Assembly: GCA_963575645.1 (NCBI GenBank)
Contig: OY754465.1
Coordinates: forward strand, 47,394,401 to 47,458,400
Reading direction: 5' to 3'
Source of the DNA: Xanthostigma xanthostigma
Lineage: Eukaryota; Arthropoda; Insecta; Raphidioptera; Raphidiidae
DNA length: 64,000 nt
In this document: one piece after another, positions 33,815 through 44,235 of the stretch
Layout of the letters: the number at the start of each line of letters is the position of its first letter
Numbering within the stretch: the stretch's first letter is position 1
Translations under genes and position numbers: made by a program
Notes under the pieces: model-generated
Told to the model about the DNA's origin: nothing
What the model saw: only the letters and a program-made list of their open reading frames with translations
Databases searched by the model: none

Positions 33815-34130
33815 TACTTTTGATGTGAAACATCTAATGGCGCGTTTGTTTGGGAGTAAAACTGTGCAATTGGGATGTGTTACGTTTCAATAGGCGGGAC
33901 GCTGTTCCTGGAAAGTGTTACAGCTGTTGGTTAGTGATTGTTGCATGTGTGTGTGTTGGAGTGGCAAACATAGCGTTTATTGGTACGTTTAAGTTAGTTG
34001 CTATAATTTCGTGAGATGACACGACGCAATTTATTTACTAGAATTTTGTTAGATATTTGGGCGAAATTTAGTTACTAGAATTTTGCTTAAATTCATGTTT
34101 CACATCTGCCAGGCGTTTCACGACGGCTAC
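33815..34130 (+). repeat. G-family repeat, complete-looking copy
   Basis: Begins GATGTGAAACATCTAATGGC then GCGTTTG, ends ATGTTTCACATCTGCCAGGC then GTTTCACGACGGCTACC. The end region inverted (GCCGTCGTGAAACGCCTGGC) resembles the start, so the TIRs are imperfect. Inside are two copies of TTTAGTTACTAGAATTTTG-like subrepeats. Related copies are at 26608, 40562 (minus), 43645, 57113 and 60252. Confidence 0.65.
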
Positions 34131-34476
34131 CATTTTTTTACATTCAGTATGTTTATACACACGTGTAGTATGATCATAGTATGTACATATTATACTTACT
34201 ATATACAGGCCCAGTCTGCGTACTACTTGGAAAGAAATATTACGTAAGCGACTTACATATTACATAATATACGAGAACATGTGAATGCTTTACGACGAGT
34301 AGGTGTATGTTTTGTTGCATTCACTGTTGCACCAATAAGCGATAGTGACTGCTCGACAAACAGCTGTTTTTCTTTAAATCGTACTTCCTCAAATTCGAAA
34401 CGTTGAAAAACGTTCCTATGCTGAAATTTTTTTATATATAAGCATCTTTACTCGTCCCTTTTCAGTTTCGTTTACA
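34131..34476. other. AT-rich DNA with no supported gene
   Basis: I see nothing in this stretch that can be supported. Confidence 0.4.
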
Positions 34477-35211
34477 GTAAAGGTCAATTCACACATGCGG
34501 TACTGTGCGCCGACTGTGCACCGACTGTGTCGATTTGAACTAAATCGATCACCTGAAGTTTCCATTGAAAATGTATTGAATTGCACTATTTAATTCACAC
34601 ATGTAGGTCTAGGCACAGACTGTGCTCTGACTGTGTTGCTTCCGACCGCTCTGAAAGCGATTTCTCAAGGTTACGGTCCGACACGGTAGGAGCACGGTAC
34701 GTGCATAACCGCTCTAGTGAGAACTATTGGAAGGCGACCAGAGGGCGGTCGTCATGTTTCGGCCAGTGCTCGTTCATTTTCGGGTGTCACGATTTTGCCA
34801 CTTTGTGTTCTTTTTTTGTATGTCTGGTTTTACAAGTTTCAGCAGATTGTCAAAATTCAAGAAAGTCATGCGAAAGTATCGAACAAATTGTTCTGGATCA
34901 TCTTTGAGTCGAGCAAATGCTGTGTGAAATTCTCCTTCTTCCTCCCTAGCTCTCCATAAACGGTTAATCCAAATCTTCCTCTTTCTTTTTTTCACCTCTT
35001 CCGTTAATACTAGATACGCTCCGCATGCTATCACCACGTCCTCTTCTCTTGAATCCATGATACAAACCACAAAACACACAGTTTTGTGATACAAACAACT
35101 CACTGTGGCACGTAATAACATGGTTGGTGTGAATATGCACAACACAACACAGTCGGTGCACGGCTACGACACAGTCGGCGCACAGTACCGCATGTGTGAA
35201 TTGACCTTTAC
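34477..35211 (-). mobile_element. Internally deleted PIF/Harbinger transposon
   Basis: Perfect terminal inverted repeats of more than 40 bp start GTAAAGGTCAATTCACACAT and run to GCGGTACTGTGCGCCGACTG on both sides (34477-34520 and 35170-35211). Directly inside are extra CGACTGTG-type repeats. The interior encodes, on the minus strand, the N-terminal part of a Harbinger-type transposase (separate entry). A 3-bp TWA duplication is usual for this superfamily, but I could not fix one because the ends read GTA and TAC symmetrically. Confidence 0.75.
34774..35058 (-). pseudogene. HARBI1-like Harbinger transposase, N-terminal fragment
   Basis: This is a 94-residue frame on the minus strand starting at ATG 35056-35058 (MDSREEDVVIACGAYLVLTE). 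I prefer this start to the upstream ATG at 35145 because the sequence before it is unlike the family. After a basic stretch (KKRKRKIWINRLW) comes REEEGEFHTAFARLKDDPEQ, then VRYFRMTFLNFDNLLKLVKP, which is the conserved N-terminal segment of PIF/Harbinger (HARBI1-type) transposases (in the family: FHTLF..L..D...F.RYFRM....FD.LL..V.P). Family members usually exceed 300 residues and carry a DDE catalytic domain; that part is absent, the frame ending in an AT-rich tail. It is therefore catalytically dead. It lies between the perfect TIRs of its element. ORFs on the other strand here are shadows. Confidence 0.75.
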
Positions 35212-35907
35212 TTGTCGATTCTGGGACAGATGGTGGAAGTTTCATTTTCAACTATGTTCTACGCTTCTTGGTTATACGAATTTGTTAAATAAGCGGTCAT
35301 CGTATTTACACATTTTTCGACAGAATCTCACTGTTTTTTACGTATTTTTCGCATTTGTCTGAATTTACCCTATAATATATTTTTCCAAAAAATTTATAGG
35401 TATTTTAGAATGAAGAATATTTTCAATGCATACCAAAAAATTCATAAAAACGAAAAAATTAAGTGAAAAAATAAAATATGACCTTTACTTAATAAAACAA
35501 CTTAATTAAAAAATGTGTGTAGGTACGTTTGTACGTGCGTTAGAAGTTATACATACTTCTTTGGCGTGATTAAAAACTAAATTTTATTTTACATGCAAAT
35601 AATTTGTTAAAATAAAATAATGAAAAGACAGGGGTGAGATTAGTGTAAATACAGCTATATTAGACGCTACACGCATGTGAACATTGGATCTACTATACTC
35701 TATCCTCCTTACCCAGTGAACTGAAACACAACTCAAAAGATATATTATGACGAACCCACGTCCACTAGTGTAAGTCATTAGTCGCTAACCTTTTTCTGTA
35801 AGTAAATTCATTCTGTAAGTTTTGATGTTCACTTGAATCAGTTTTTCATAATTCGCCAAAAGAAGTATAGCGTCCACATAAATATTTATGGAAAGAGATT
35901 ACTATAG
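35212..35907. other. AT-rich DNA with one dispersed repeat end
   Basis: Around 35515-35565, GTGTGTAGGTACGTTTGTAC, GAAGTTATACATACTTCTTT and GGCGTGATTAAAAC match 25520-25560 and (inverted) 54740-54795. No gene was found. Confidence 0.4.
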
Positions 35908-36268
35908 AAAAGGGTCGGCGCTGTTTTGCGATCAAAGAGACCATGGTTTCAGCGCTATAATAGTAACAGAAAAAGTATAATAATTCAAATAATTGCAATG
36001 CAACTAGGCCATGCTACTTACCCTTCACACCTGTTTCGTATTGGTGTTCGGGAAAGTCCGGTTTGCGAATGCGATAATAGCTCGATTGGTGATCTTAATC
36101 ATATTTTCTTCGCGTGAAAAAAAAAATTGCGACGAACTACATAAGCATCTAATCGGAATAGGTTTGGTGAAACCTTTCAGTATTTGCTATGTTCTACAAT
36201 CGAGGTGCTTTGAAATTTATGATTTGCTAAATGAATTCTGTGCTTTCAATAATTTGTCTGTGTAAGCG
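35908..36268 (+). pseudogene. Non-LTR retrotransposon C-terminal fragment (Jockey/R1-like)
   Basis: One frame from about 35908 to 36117 reads KRPWFQRYNSNRKS, then QIIAMQLGHATYPSHLFRIG, ESPVCECDNSSIGDLNHIFF. This is the region after the reverse transcriptase domain in Jockey/R1/I-type elements, with the conserved R/QLGH..YPSHL.RI....SP.C.C....DLNHIFF pattern. After a run of nine A (36117-36126) the frame shifts; the continuation KNCDELHKHLIGIGLVKPFS to FCAFNNLSV ends at TGTAAG near 36265 and resembles the usual C-terminus of such proteins. A short 3' UTR with an A-rich tail ends about 36350. The reverse transcriptase and endonuclease domains are missing: a 5'-truncated, frameshifted dead copy. 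Confidence 0.75.
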
Positions 36269-36350
36269 TATGAGCTTACAATAGCTATAGGAATTAGTGC
36301 TTATACATGAAGCTATGCCTCTGAAGCCATAATGTGTTGGTATTAAAAAA

Positions 36351-38080
36351 AAATAATGTCCACATCATCTGCAAGTATACAATATTCGAAATACTTTCTG
36401 CTAAAATCTTGTGTATTTGAATTAATATTTAATTAAAATGTACACAATATGGTCAGTATAAAACAAAAACCGTTTTGTTATAAAATCATCTCATTGTATG
36501 TATAGCAAAATTTGTATAATAAAAATTAAGCTTGAATAAACTGAAACTGAAAATAACACAATATGTTGCAATGTGTTGTTGTGTGTATGAAATTGTTATG
36601 TTTTTATAATAGAAACTTTGTTCTATTTTACATAGTTATGGCATGTGTATGTGTGTTTGTGATGTGTACACTGTCCCTTTGGGCGTTGAAATGGAAAATT
36701 TAACGTGCGGGAAACAGTCATGCTCTGATTAGCAGCTTACAAATTTTACTGAAGCTTCACACAACACAAATATAATACAACACATGCACAAACTCTCTAG
36801 TGGCTGAAGTGGTTGGTTGGACCATGGATGGTTGAATTGTTTGGATTCAATGGTCCAAGATATCCAGCAAGTTACGAGCTTAACCTGGTCGAACTGGATT
36901 AATTTGTTTCATGTAATCAAACATATTTTTATACGAGACTCGCTGCATTGCGGCGTTTACCCGAATCTTTTACACCAACATTTTATTAGCGTAAACATGT
37001 CGTTCACTAGCACATATAGCCTGATTTGCTAAGCGTGTTTTTAAATTAAATAAAATATAACAATAAGAACGCTTTAATAACAAGCTATTGGAAAAATGTA
37101 CTAAAATGAAGAAAATAATAAATAATCAAACAAATAAAATCATTTGAAATCTTGCTCGCGAGAAGTTTAAATTTCAATTTTTTATGAACATACCTCGCGA
37201 CAACCTTTTAGATCAGGTCAACAAAAAAAATGTTTTTATTTGCTTCAATTTTTGATTATTTTCTTCGTTTTAGAACAATTTAATAAAAGCTTTTTTTTAA
37301 ATGTTTTTTTTTACCTATTATTCGTCTACTCTATAAGTTCATAGTATATACCTAGGTGTATTATTATCAAAACCGTCTGCCGTCTGTTAAAAATTTGCAT
37401 AGTGACTGCAGCATCGGGTCATGGCTATCGGATTATTATTGTCATCGAAGTATGCAAAATTTCAAAGTAATAGATCAAGTGAACTGATTCAAAATCGGCC
37501 TACGAGATCTGACCCAAACTGACAGACTGTCTGACAAGGAATCAAAGCTTGTAAAATATTTAGACAGTATACAGCAATTTTCTTGGTAATATAAATAAAA
37601 AATATAAATTATAGTTTTATTTTTGAAAAACCCGGTAAATTGTGACTTAGTTTATATTCGTCACAACATTTTTAACATCAACAAATATTAATTTTTGATC
37701 TATATCTCTATATTATAATATCTTGTATAATTACATTAGAACTAATAATCGTAAGATTGAAGCACAGTTATATTATTTTTTTTCTCTTTAATAAAATAAA
37801 AAAAATATATTAATTTTGCTTTTGGAACGTTTTCTTTTTTAAATTTCATATTTTTTAGTTTTATTTTCTATAAAATTTGGTAGAACTTTTTAAAGTGATA
37901 ATGGTTCATTAAACTATTAAAAATATTTCAGTCAATTAGATGACAAGGTCAGTCCAACACTACTGACATTATTTTGACATAGTAATAAATGAAATAGAGT
38001 TTATGGCTGCATATGTAAAAATTAACCAAAGAATGCTTGTCGTATAACTCACTTAGTTTTAACAGATCTATTTACTTCTT
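36351..38080. other. AT-rich DNA with one degenerate hairpin
   Basis: A weak inverted repeat spans about 37055-37300: AACGCTTTAATAACAAGC and AAAATGAAGAAAATAAT face GATTATTTTCTTCGTTTT and TTTAATAAAAGCTT. It resembles a decayed relative of 30521-30811. No gene is supported in the rest. Confidence 0.35.
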
Positions 38081-38205
38081 CAAATAAATAAAATTGTCGA
38101 CCAATTTCTCTCAGACCATATATTGACAAAAAATCATAAAAATGGAAATCAATATAACAAAAGATGACGTTTCGATCCGGATTTGGATCTTCTTCAGAAA
38201 TATCT
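38081..38205 (-). repeat. Repeat end with CTGAAGA...GAAACGTC stem motif
   Basis: The first half, AAATAAATAAAATTGTCGACC and TATATTGACAAAAAATCATA, matches one arm of the 47339-47469 hairpin. The second half on the minus strand reads CTGAAGAAGATCC, AAATCC, GGATCGAAACGTCATC, a short stem bounded by CTGAAGA and GAAAC. The same layout occurs at 51198-51225. The parent element is unknown. Confidence 0.4.
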
Positions 38206-38249
38206 AAAAAATATAAAAATTAATTAGTATTAAATTATTTATTATCTAA

Positions 38250-38595
38250 TAGATTACTTCTGAACAAGAGAACTGATTTTTTATTTTCAAAATATTTATA
38301 CAACTATACGGCTTAGAAAACGGTGTGTGCCAAACTTTATTATAAAAATTAATAGAATGATAAACCGTTATTAAAAGAATACCATTATAACAAAAAAAAA
38401 AAACAACGGTATAGCGTGTGTATCTCTTTTGTGCATTGCTCCGATTTTCCCTCAAAACAATAGGATTTACATATCAAATACTTTCCGAAAATTTGGTTTC
38501 AATCCTCTCTTCCGTTTGGCCTGTATCGTGTTCACAAACTAACAAACATGGAAACGTTTTTCAAAAATATGTTTTTTTTGGACGCAGGGAACCAC
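38250..38595 (+). mobile_element. M-family MITE, diverged right part
   Basis: GAATACCATTATAACAAAAA, GTATCTCTTTTGTGCATTGC, TCCGATTTTCCCTCAAAACA and TGGCCTGTATCGTGTTCAC follow the M-family order. The left part with AACTGATTTTTTATTTTCAA is also present. Confidence 0.55.
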
Positions 38596-40371
38596 AAACT
38601 ATGAAATATTAAATTTTGAAAAATTAATTTTTACCAAAATTAGTGTCATTCTCTTATGACAAGATAAAAGATAAAAATACTTTATTGTCTTATTACATAT
38701 AAAAATTTTGTACAAAACTTAAAAACAATGGTTTTTTAATAGCGTACCCGGCAATAATCACCACAACCAGCTGAGTTATTTTTTATTTTTGTGTGAATAG
38801 AGAAAACTAGTATGACTATTTTGTATTTTTCCAGAAAAAAATTGGGGAAAAACTGGTTCTTTTGGGTTTTATTATTTCTTAGTTTTTAAGAAGAATATGT
38901 TCAACTCTCTTATGGGAATATTTTTTATAGTGTAATTCATTGATGTTATAATTACCAATATAATTTATAAATGGATTGTTATTATTTTTACAGTTATTGA
39001 AAACATTGGTAGCAATGTTGAAGATGAACTGATCCAGATGTTCAAGACTTATGGTATCATGCATTGTTTTAATGTTTGAATGGTACATATACAATGTTTT
39101 CCGGTATAACACCCTTCCTTCCACCATAATATGGTGGAAGTAAAGATGTTATAACGTTGTTCAAACTCTATAGATTAACTATTATTTAAAAAATGTAAAA
39201 TGCCAGCCAGAACTGATTCTAAATATTATTAGAAATATACTCAGGTCGCAATCTAGTTTTCTAAAAATTTTAATGAAGAGCTAAAATTGATTTTGAAACG
39301 ATTAAAATTTTTCCAGTTCAGTATGATGAAAACAGATTCAGAAAAACTTAATGGAAGAGGGAAACAAACTTAAACCGAAGGAATAGAACTATATTGCCCG
39401 AGGAATGAAATATCTACAATTTATAAAATATAAATATATTTTGATATCTTTCTGATTAATTATTAGTTAAATTAAAAATGTACGGTTAATATTATTGATG
39501 AGAATTGCATCAAGTTTAAATACAGAACAGGAAACGCTCAGCCCTAGGAATTTACATATATTGATCTTCAAACAGCAGCATTTTAGAATCATTTTACCAT
39601 TACCACTTTCATAATTTTCAGTCTCGCTATATGTGTTTCGTTTTATATGCCTTATTCCTTATTTACTTCCTATTACATTAGTCCAGTTGAAATAGTTTTA
39701 ATACGGCCGGAACGTGAAATTAAATAATAAGTCTTCTATGAATATTTATTATTAGTGACGAGGGCCAGCACGAATGTTGTTAATTATGTACTTTGTTTTG
39801 GTATACAATATACCTACCTAAAAAAATTATTACTTTTAAATTTTATATTAGAAGTTCCCTGCACATATTAACTATATTAATTGTACATTCTACCTTGTAA
39901 TAACGTTGTATTTCCATACGTAGTTTATTCAACTGACGAATCGAGATTTAATTTTTTTATACATATTTAAATATAATAGTGCAGGCCTACATTAACTAAA
40001 CTATACTAAGTTTTTATACTTGAATGAGTAATAATTTTTTCTTCATACCTCAATCGAAAGTATATACTATAGGCATAAATTGTAAGGCAGAAAGTGTAAC
40101 ATTTACGCATTGGTGGGATACACGCCCTGATGCGAGAAGTACGTACGTTCAGACGGCAGTAAAGAAATGACCTATCAACTGTTGTTTAGATGTCGTTTCA
40201 ATAGCACCCCTATTACATTTTAGCTAATAGTCGCTAACAGCTGTCATTCTTGTTTTTACATGCAACCTCTAAGCTGCTTGCTTGGAATTTATCTGTGTTT
40301 TTATGTAATTAACAAGTAATTACTTAATTAATGTATTTAATAAGCGAGCTTACGACTGTGGTATGAAGAAA
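38596..40371. other. AT-rich DNA with no supported gene
   Basis: An 82-codon frame on the minus strand (38879-39127) is Asn/His-rich and shows no motif; I do not support it. No repeats were matched. Confidence 0.4.
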
Positions 40372-40506
40372 GATAGTATACACCACACTGGCCGAAAGTT
40401 TGATAGCCTTGCACTACGGGTCATGATGCCCTCGGCTTCGCTTCGGGTATCATGACGCGCAGTGCAAGAATATCAAACTTTCGGCCCTTGTGATGTAATA
40501 TACTAT
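40372..40506. mobile_element. 135-bp snap-back hairpin element
   Basis: Left ATAGTATACACCACACTGGC then CGAAAGTTTGATA faces TATCAAACTTTCGGCC then TTGTGATGTAATATACTAT. The inner stem GCACTACGGGTCATGATGCC faces GGTATCATGACGCGCAGTGC, and the tip is CTCGGCTTCGCTTCG. Half of another copy (tip to right end) is at 50378-50446. Confidence 0.75.
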
Positions 40507-40561
40507 TTACATACAGTCAAAATCTATCAATAAGACTAGTTTTAGTAAAAAAAAAAATATT

Positions 40562-40693
40562 AGCCGTCGCAGGACGCCTGGCAGTTGTGAAACATAAACT
40601 TAGGCGAATTTTTTGTAACTTAATTTCGCCCTGTCAACTAACGAAATTCTAGTAACTAAATATCGCTTTGTAACTAAATTTTGCACTGTTCTC
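40562..40693 (-). repeat. G-family repeat, terminal part
   Basis: GCCGTCGCAGGACGCCTGGC, GTTGTGAAACATAAACTTAG, TTCGCCCTGTCAACTAACGA and AATTCTAGTAACTAAATATC are the complement of the right end and subrepeats of 33815-34130. It stops next to the repeat starting at 40697. Confidence 0.6.
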
Positions 40694-40696
40694 TAG

Positions 40697-41060
40697 TTAT
40701 TCAAAGCCGATTTAAATAACACGCGCTATAACTTGTGGGTCAGGAGTTGCATGGTGTACACCAGAGGTATCTGATGATGACGTTTCATGTGCTGCTTCGG
40801 AGTGCAGAACAGCACCTGAACGCAAGAAAATCTGCTACACAGAACACAGTTTTGTGGTTTGTCAGCGGCTATTAAACTTTAGCATTAATTGTGTAACTAT
40901 TGCACTATTTTCTACATTAATAAGTAATAAATATGGAAATTAATATAATTAATATAATATAATTAATAATAAATATATGGAAAATGTAATTCGTTCTAAA
41001 ATTATAAAGTATGTCAGTTCTGCAGTTCTGCAGCGCTCGTAGAGAAACCGCCACTGTTGT
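40697..41060. repeat. 330-360-bp dispersed repeat, copy 1
   Basis: It runs parallel to 62747-63075: CAAAGCCGATTTAAATAACA, GCATGGTGTACACCAGAGGT, TGCTTCGGAGTGCAGAACAG, GTGTAACTATTGCACTATTT and GCAGCGCTCGTAGAGAAACC in the same order. This copy has an extra AT-rich expansion around 40930-40985. No coding capacity was found. Confidence 0.65.
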
Positions 41061-41444
41061 ATAGATAATTTAAGAAGTACAATAATCCATTTACTTAAAC
41101 AGTCATAAATTATTTAACTAAAGCTATATCTCTTCATAAAGAATCTACGATCGTTTTGTGGTAGTGTCAGTTTTCATATTATAAAATAAATGTTCACGTT
41201 TTACACAAAAGTGCAATAATAATATAATGTAACATAAAAACTACACATTGTATTATAAATTCGATATAAAAACTGAACGTAATGTAGTCAAGTGTCAAAA
41301 CATGTTCACATATGTTCTACACACGTGTCAAGTTATCGTGACACGTGTATCTTATAAGGAAGAACGGGAGAAAAAAGTTCAATCTGATTGCTTGGTCTAA
41401 AACTCTGGCACGCCTTATTTAAATCTATCAATATATATTTATTA
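41061..41444. other. AT-rich DNA with no supported gene
   Basis: A cluster of short ACACGTGT-type palindromes occurs at 41320-41350 (ACACGTGTCAAG, TGACACGTGTAT). Nothing else was noted. Confidence 0.4.
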
Positions 41445-41860
41445 CTAGCGGCCCAGTCCAGTGTCACACGGGTGCAAAACTGTTCTTTTTATATATTATA
41501 TAGAATATTGATAAATATTTTGTGTTACCGGAAAATTCTGCAAAATGTCTTCCATTACGGACGTGTCTATGAAAACGATAACTACGCAGAAATGTTTAAA
41601 CTAATAGCTTCGAGCAAATTCTATCTGATGTCGCTAGTACAGCGCAGAAATGTCTGAACTAATAGCTTTGAAGCACGTTGTACGAACACAGGTTTTTTTT
41701 TGACAAAACATCATCATTTTGTACAAATTATATAGAAAAACCTTCCTCGTTTAACGCTCTTTCTATTAGTGAAAACCGTATTAACATCCGTTCGATATTT
41801 TTTAAGTTTATCGCGTTTAGACAAACAGACAGACGCGGCGGAAGGTCTTTGTTTTATGTA
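41445..41860 (-). mobile_element. Helitron-like copy, 5'-truncated
   Basis: Left end TTA|CTAGCGGCCCAGTCCAGTG then CACACGGGTGCAAAACTG is the inverted 3' terminus. Similarity to 21872-22446 continues to GACAGACGCGGCGGAAGGTC (about 41850); the A|TC end is missing. Confidence 0.6.
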
Positions 41861-43194
41861 CATATAGTTTTAATAGACGAGTTGTGACATTATGTTTAAA
41901 ACGAGGAGCAGCAAGTTTTAACAATCACAGGTACCGTAATACTATTCCACACGAGATATATAGGTTTGTATAAAATTTTGCAGGTACCTCCTATAAAATA
42001 ACTGCTTTTGAATTCATTTTCAAAATGTTTGACAATCCACTTTTGAGCAAACGTCACTTCTAACAGTAGGTTATAAAAAGGACAGTTGTCAGGCAAAAGG
42101 TAATTTATTATGAATTCGAATCAACCAAAAAATTGTTCAACTTTATAAAACAGGCTCTCTTCTTTGCAACAAACTACAGTTTGATTGGATTCCGCGCGAA
42201 ATTAACGTAGATATAACTTGTCGTATGAACGAAACTCAGCTCTGACGCGCAAAACGATCATAGAGCACACTGTCGAAACCGGTCTGTGCAAAATAAAACG
42301 TTTGAATTCATTCATTTGTAAAACAGATTTGGGATTTCGTTCATGATTCATAAAAGTGCGGGAGCATCTCTCGAAATTGTATTTTAATGATTTCAAGATC
42401 AAACAGTAAAAGACTTTGCAAGAATTTACAAAGCAATCTAGATTCAGATTGGACACTTGATTGTTCAACATTCAACCTATGAATTGTCAGTCGTTATAGC
42501 AAAGCATACCTTTAGCAAAAAAAAGGGAGATCGGGCGTTATTTTATTCTTTTTATTTCCATTCTTTAGCATTGCACAGACGCGTATACATTTTGCTCTTT
42601 ATTGTTTTTTTTTTCGCGAACGCCGTACAATGTTAAATTTATTTGATATATCTTTATTTATTCCCGCCGGATCAGTTTTCAATTGTCTCTTACTACTTTA
42701 TACTACACGTTTGTCCTTACACTGGTGTCTTTATGTCTTGTGTTTGGTTCACATTGATCTCTAGAAAATGCTGCAAATTAAAAACGTAACGCTGAATGAA
42801 GTAGCTGGAACGTGAATTCAAAAGAAGGTCAACAAACTGATATATTTATATCCATATGACAAGTTTATATAAATACCATGTTTTATTAAATTTTGTGTCT
42901 ATACTACTAAATAAAATTATTTGTATGTATTTGCGTTTGCACGGATTTAACTAAAAACCTATTTTGACGAATTTTGAAGTGCTAAGGCTATGTTTTAACA
43001 CAGTTTTATCGTAAATTTAATTAAATTACTCTAATTATTTTTTTGGCATATACTACTTCTCTACAAATATACCTATATAAAATCGTGTTGTCAAGGCAGA
43101 CCGGTACACCCTCTTCTCCCGCGCCTGTGTTTTATGTTACCGGTACATATAAGCCGTGAGCTAGTAACTCGATTTCTGACTTGACACGGCGCAA
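41861..43194. other. AT-rich DNA with fragments of dispersed repeats
   Basis: GCGAAATTAACGTAGATATA near 42195 repeats a block at 10461. ORF 42202-42471 on the minus strand has no motif. No gene is supported. Confidence 0.4.
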
Positions 43195-43340
43195 GAGCGT
43201 AGATATTTTTTTTCCTTTAAAGCAAAAAATCAAATATTTTTTAAAGTTTTATTAATATCACACAAGAATATTCACAAAGGAAGGTGTCAATCAAAATATT
43301 AATTCTCAAACCAATTTTACAATTTTTTATTACTCTTTTC
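43195..43340. repeat. Dispersed repeat shared with 48478-48670
   Basis: AAGAGCGTAGATAT opens this block and also appears at 48478. CACAAGAATATTCACAAAGG then AAGGTGTCAATC (43260-43290) appears inverted at 48640-48665. The mixed orientation suggests inverted ends of one element. Confidence 0.4.
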
Positions 43341-43644
43341 AACCCCCCCTCCCTTATTTATGCCTCCTTGAAACGGCGCGCTGTGTGCAAGTTCTCCTAG
43401 CCAGGAGCTTTTTTTGACTACCAGGAATACCGAGATAAAATATGTGGGATGGTATTAGATTATATCTTATTTGTTATTCCCGGATAATGCTGGAGAAATA
43501 CGCCTGTATTCCGTCAAATCTTTTATTTGTTCTCGGAATACAATCTTAGAAGTTAATGTGTATATTAGACGTCCTCACATTGTAATCTATTTTCAAACAT
43601 AAAAATGTTTTGTATGTGGAGCTTTCTCAACAAGTGAACACATT

Positions 43645-44235
43645 TTTGAGGTGAAACATCTAATGGCGCGTTTGGTCGGGAGTAAAATCGTGCTGATGGG
43701 ACGTGTTACGTTTTAATTGGAACGACGATTTTCATGGAACGTGTAAGGTTTCATTTACGCTTGCTGTTGGTATGCATTGAACAGCTGTGTGTTAGTTGTG
43801 TGTGTGTGTGTGTTGGAGTGCCGATCATGGGGCGTAAATGTTGATACGTTTAATTTAGTTATTAAAATGTCGTTAGATGACAGGGCGAAATTTATTTTAC
43901 TACAATTTCGCCTTCTATGTTTCACTTCTGCCAGCATAGACGTAGCAATGATTTTATCCTAGGGGGGGTCAAATTTTCAACTCTACTTACCATTACCAGC
44001 TGCCACTTATACTAAAAATTGTTCATAGAAGCGAAATCGATCAACACGACTTTCTGGAGAAATTTCACGACAAAGAAAATATGTAGATTATTGTAGATTT
44101 ATCTTGTTGTTTGTAGATGAACAATCTATATTCTAGAGTGGGCCAGGATGATTCTAGGGTGGGCCAGGCCCACCTGGCCCCCCATCTTGCTACGCCAATG
44201 TCTACCAGACATCCCACGCGACGGCTCACATTTTT
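43645..44235 (+). repeat. G-family repeat split by a hAT element
   Basis: The left part, GTGAAACATCTAATGGCGCG to TTTCACTTCTGCCAG (43651-43934), and the right part, TCTACCAGACATCCCACGCG then ACGGCTC, become continuous once the 266-bp hAT element and one 8-bp duplication are removed. This confirms the G-family 3' end as seen at 34110 and 60560. The ORF at 43755-43937 and its complement are shadows. Confidence 0.7.
43935..44200. mobile_element. 266-bp hAT-like element nested in the G-family repeat
   Basis: Ends CATAGACGTAGCAA and TTGCTACGCCAATG are inverted repeats, followed inward by runs of G/C (AGGGGGGG, GGCCCCCC). The flanks TCTGCCAG (43927-43934) and TCTACCAG (44201-44208) form an 8-bp duplication with one mismatch, typical of hAT. 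It has no transposase. Tandem pieces GGGTGGGCCAGG occur at 44135-44170. Confidence 0.8.

Noticed and set aside
34581-34959. Plus-strand ORFs across the Harbinger element
   Set aside because: They are shadows of the minus-strand transposase fragment, which has clear family motifs.
41320-41355. Operator-like ACACGTGT palindromes
   Set aside because: Short E-box-like palindromes of this kind are expected by chance, and no promoter context was seen.
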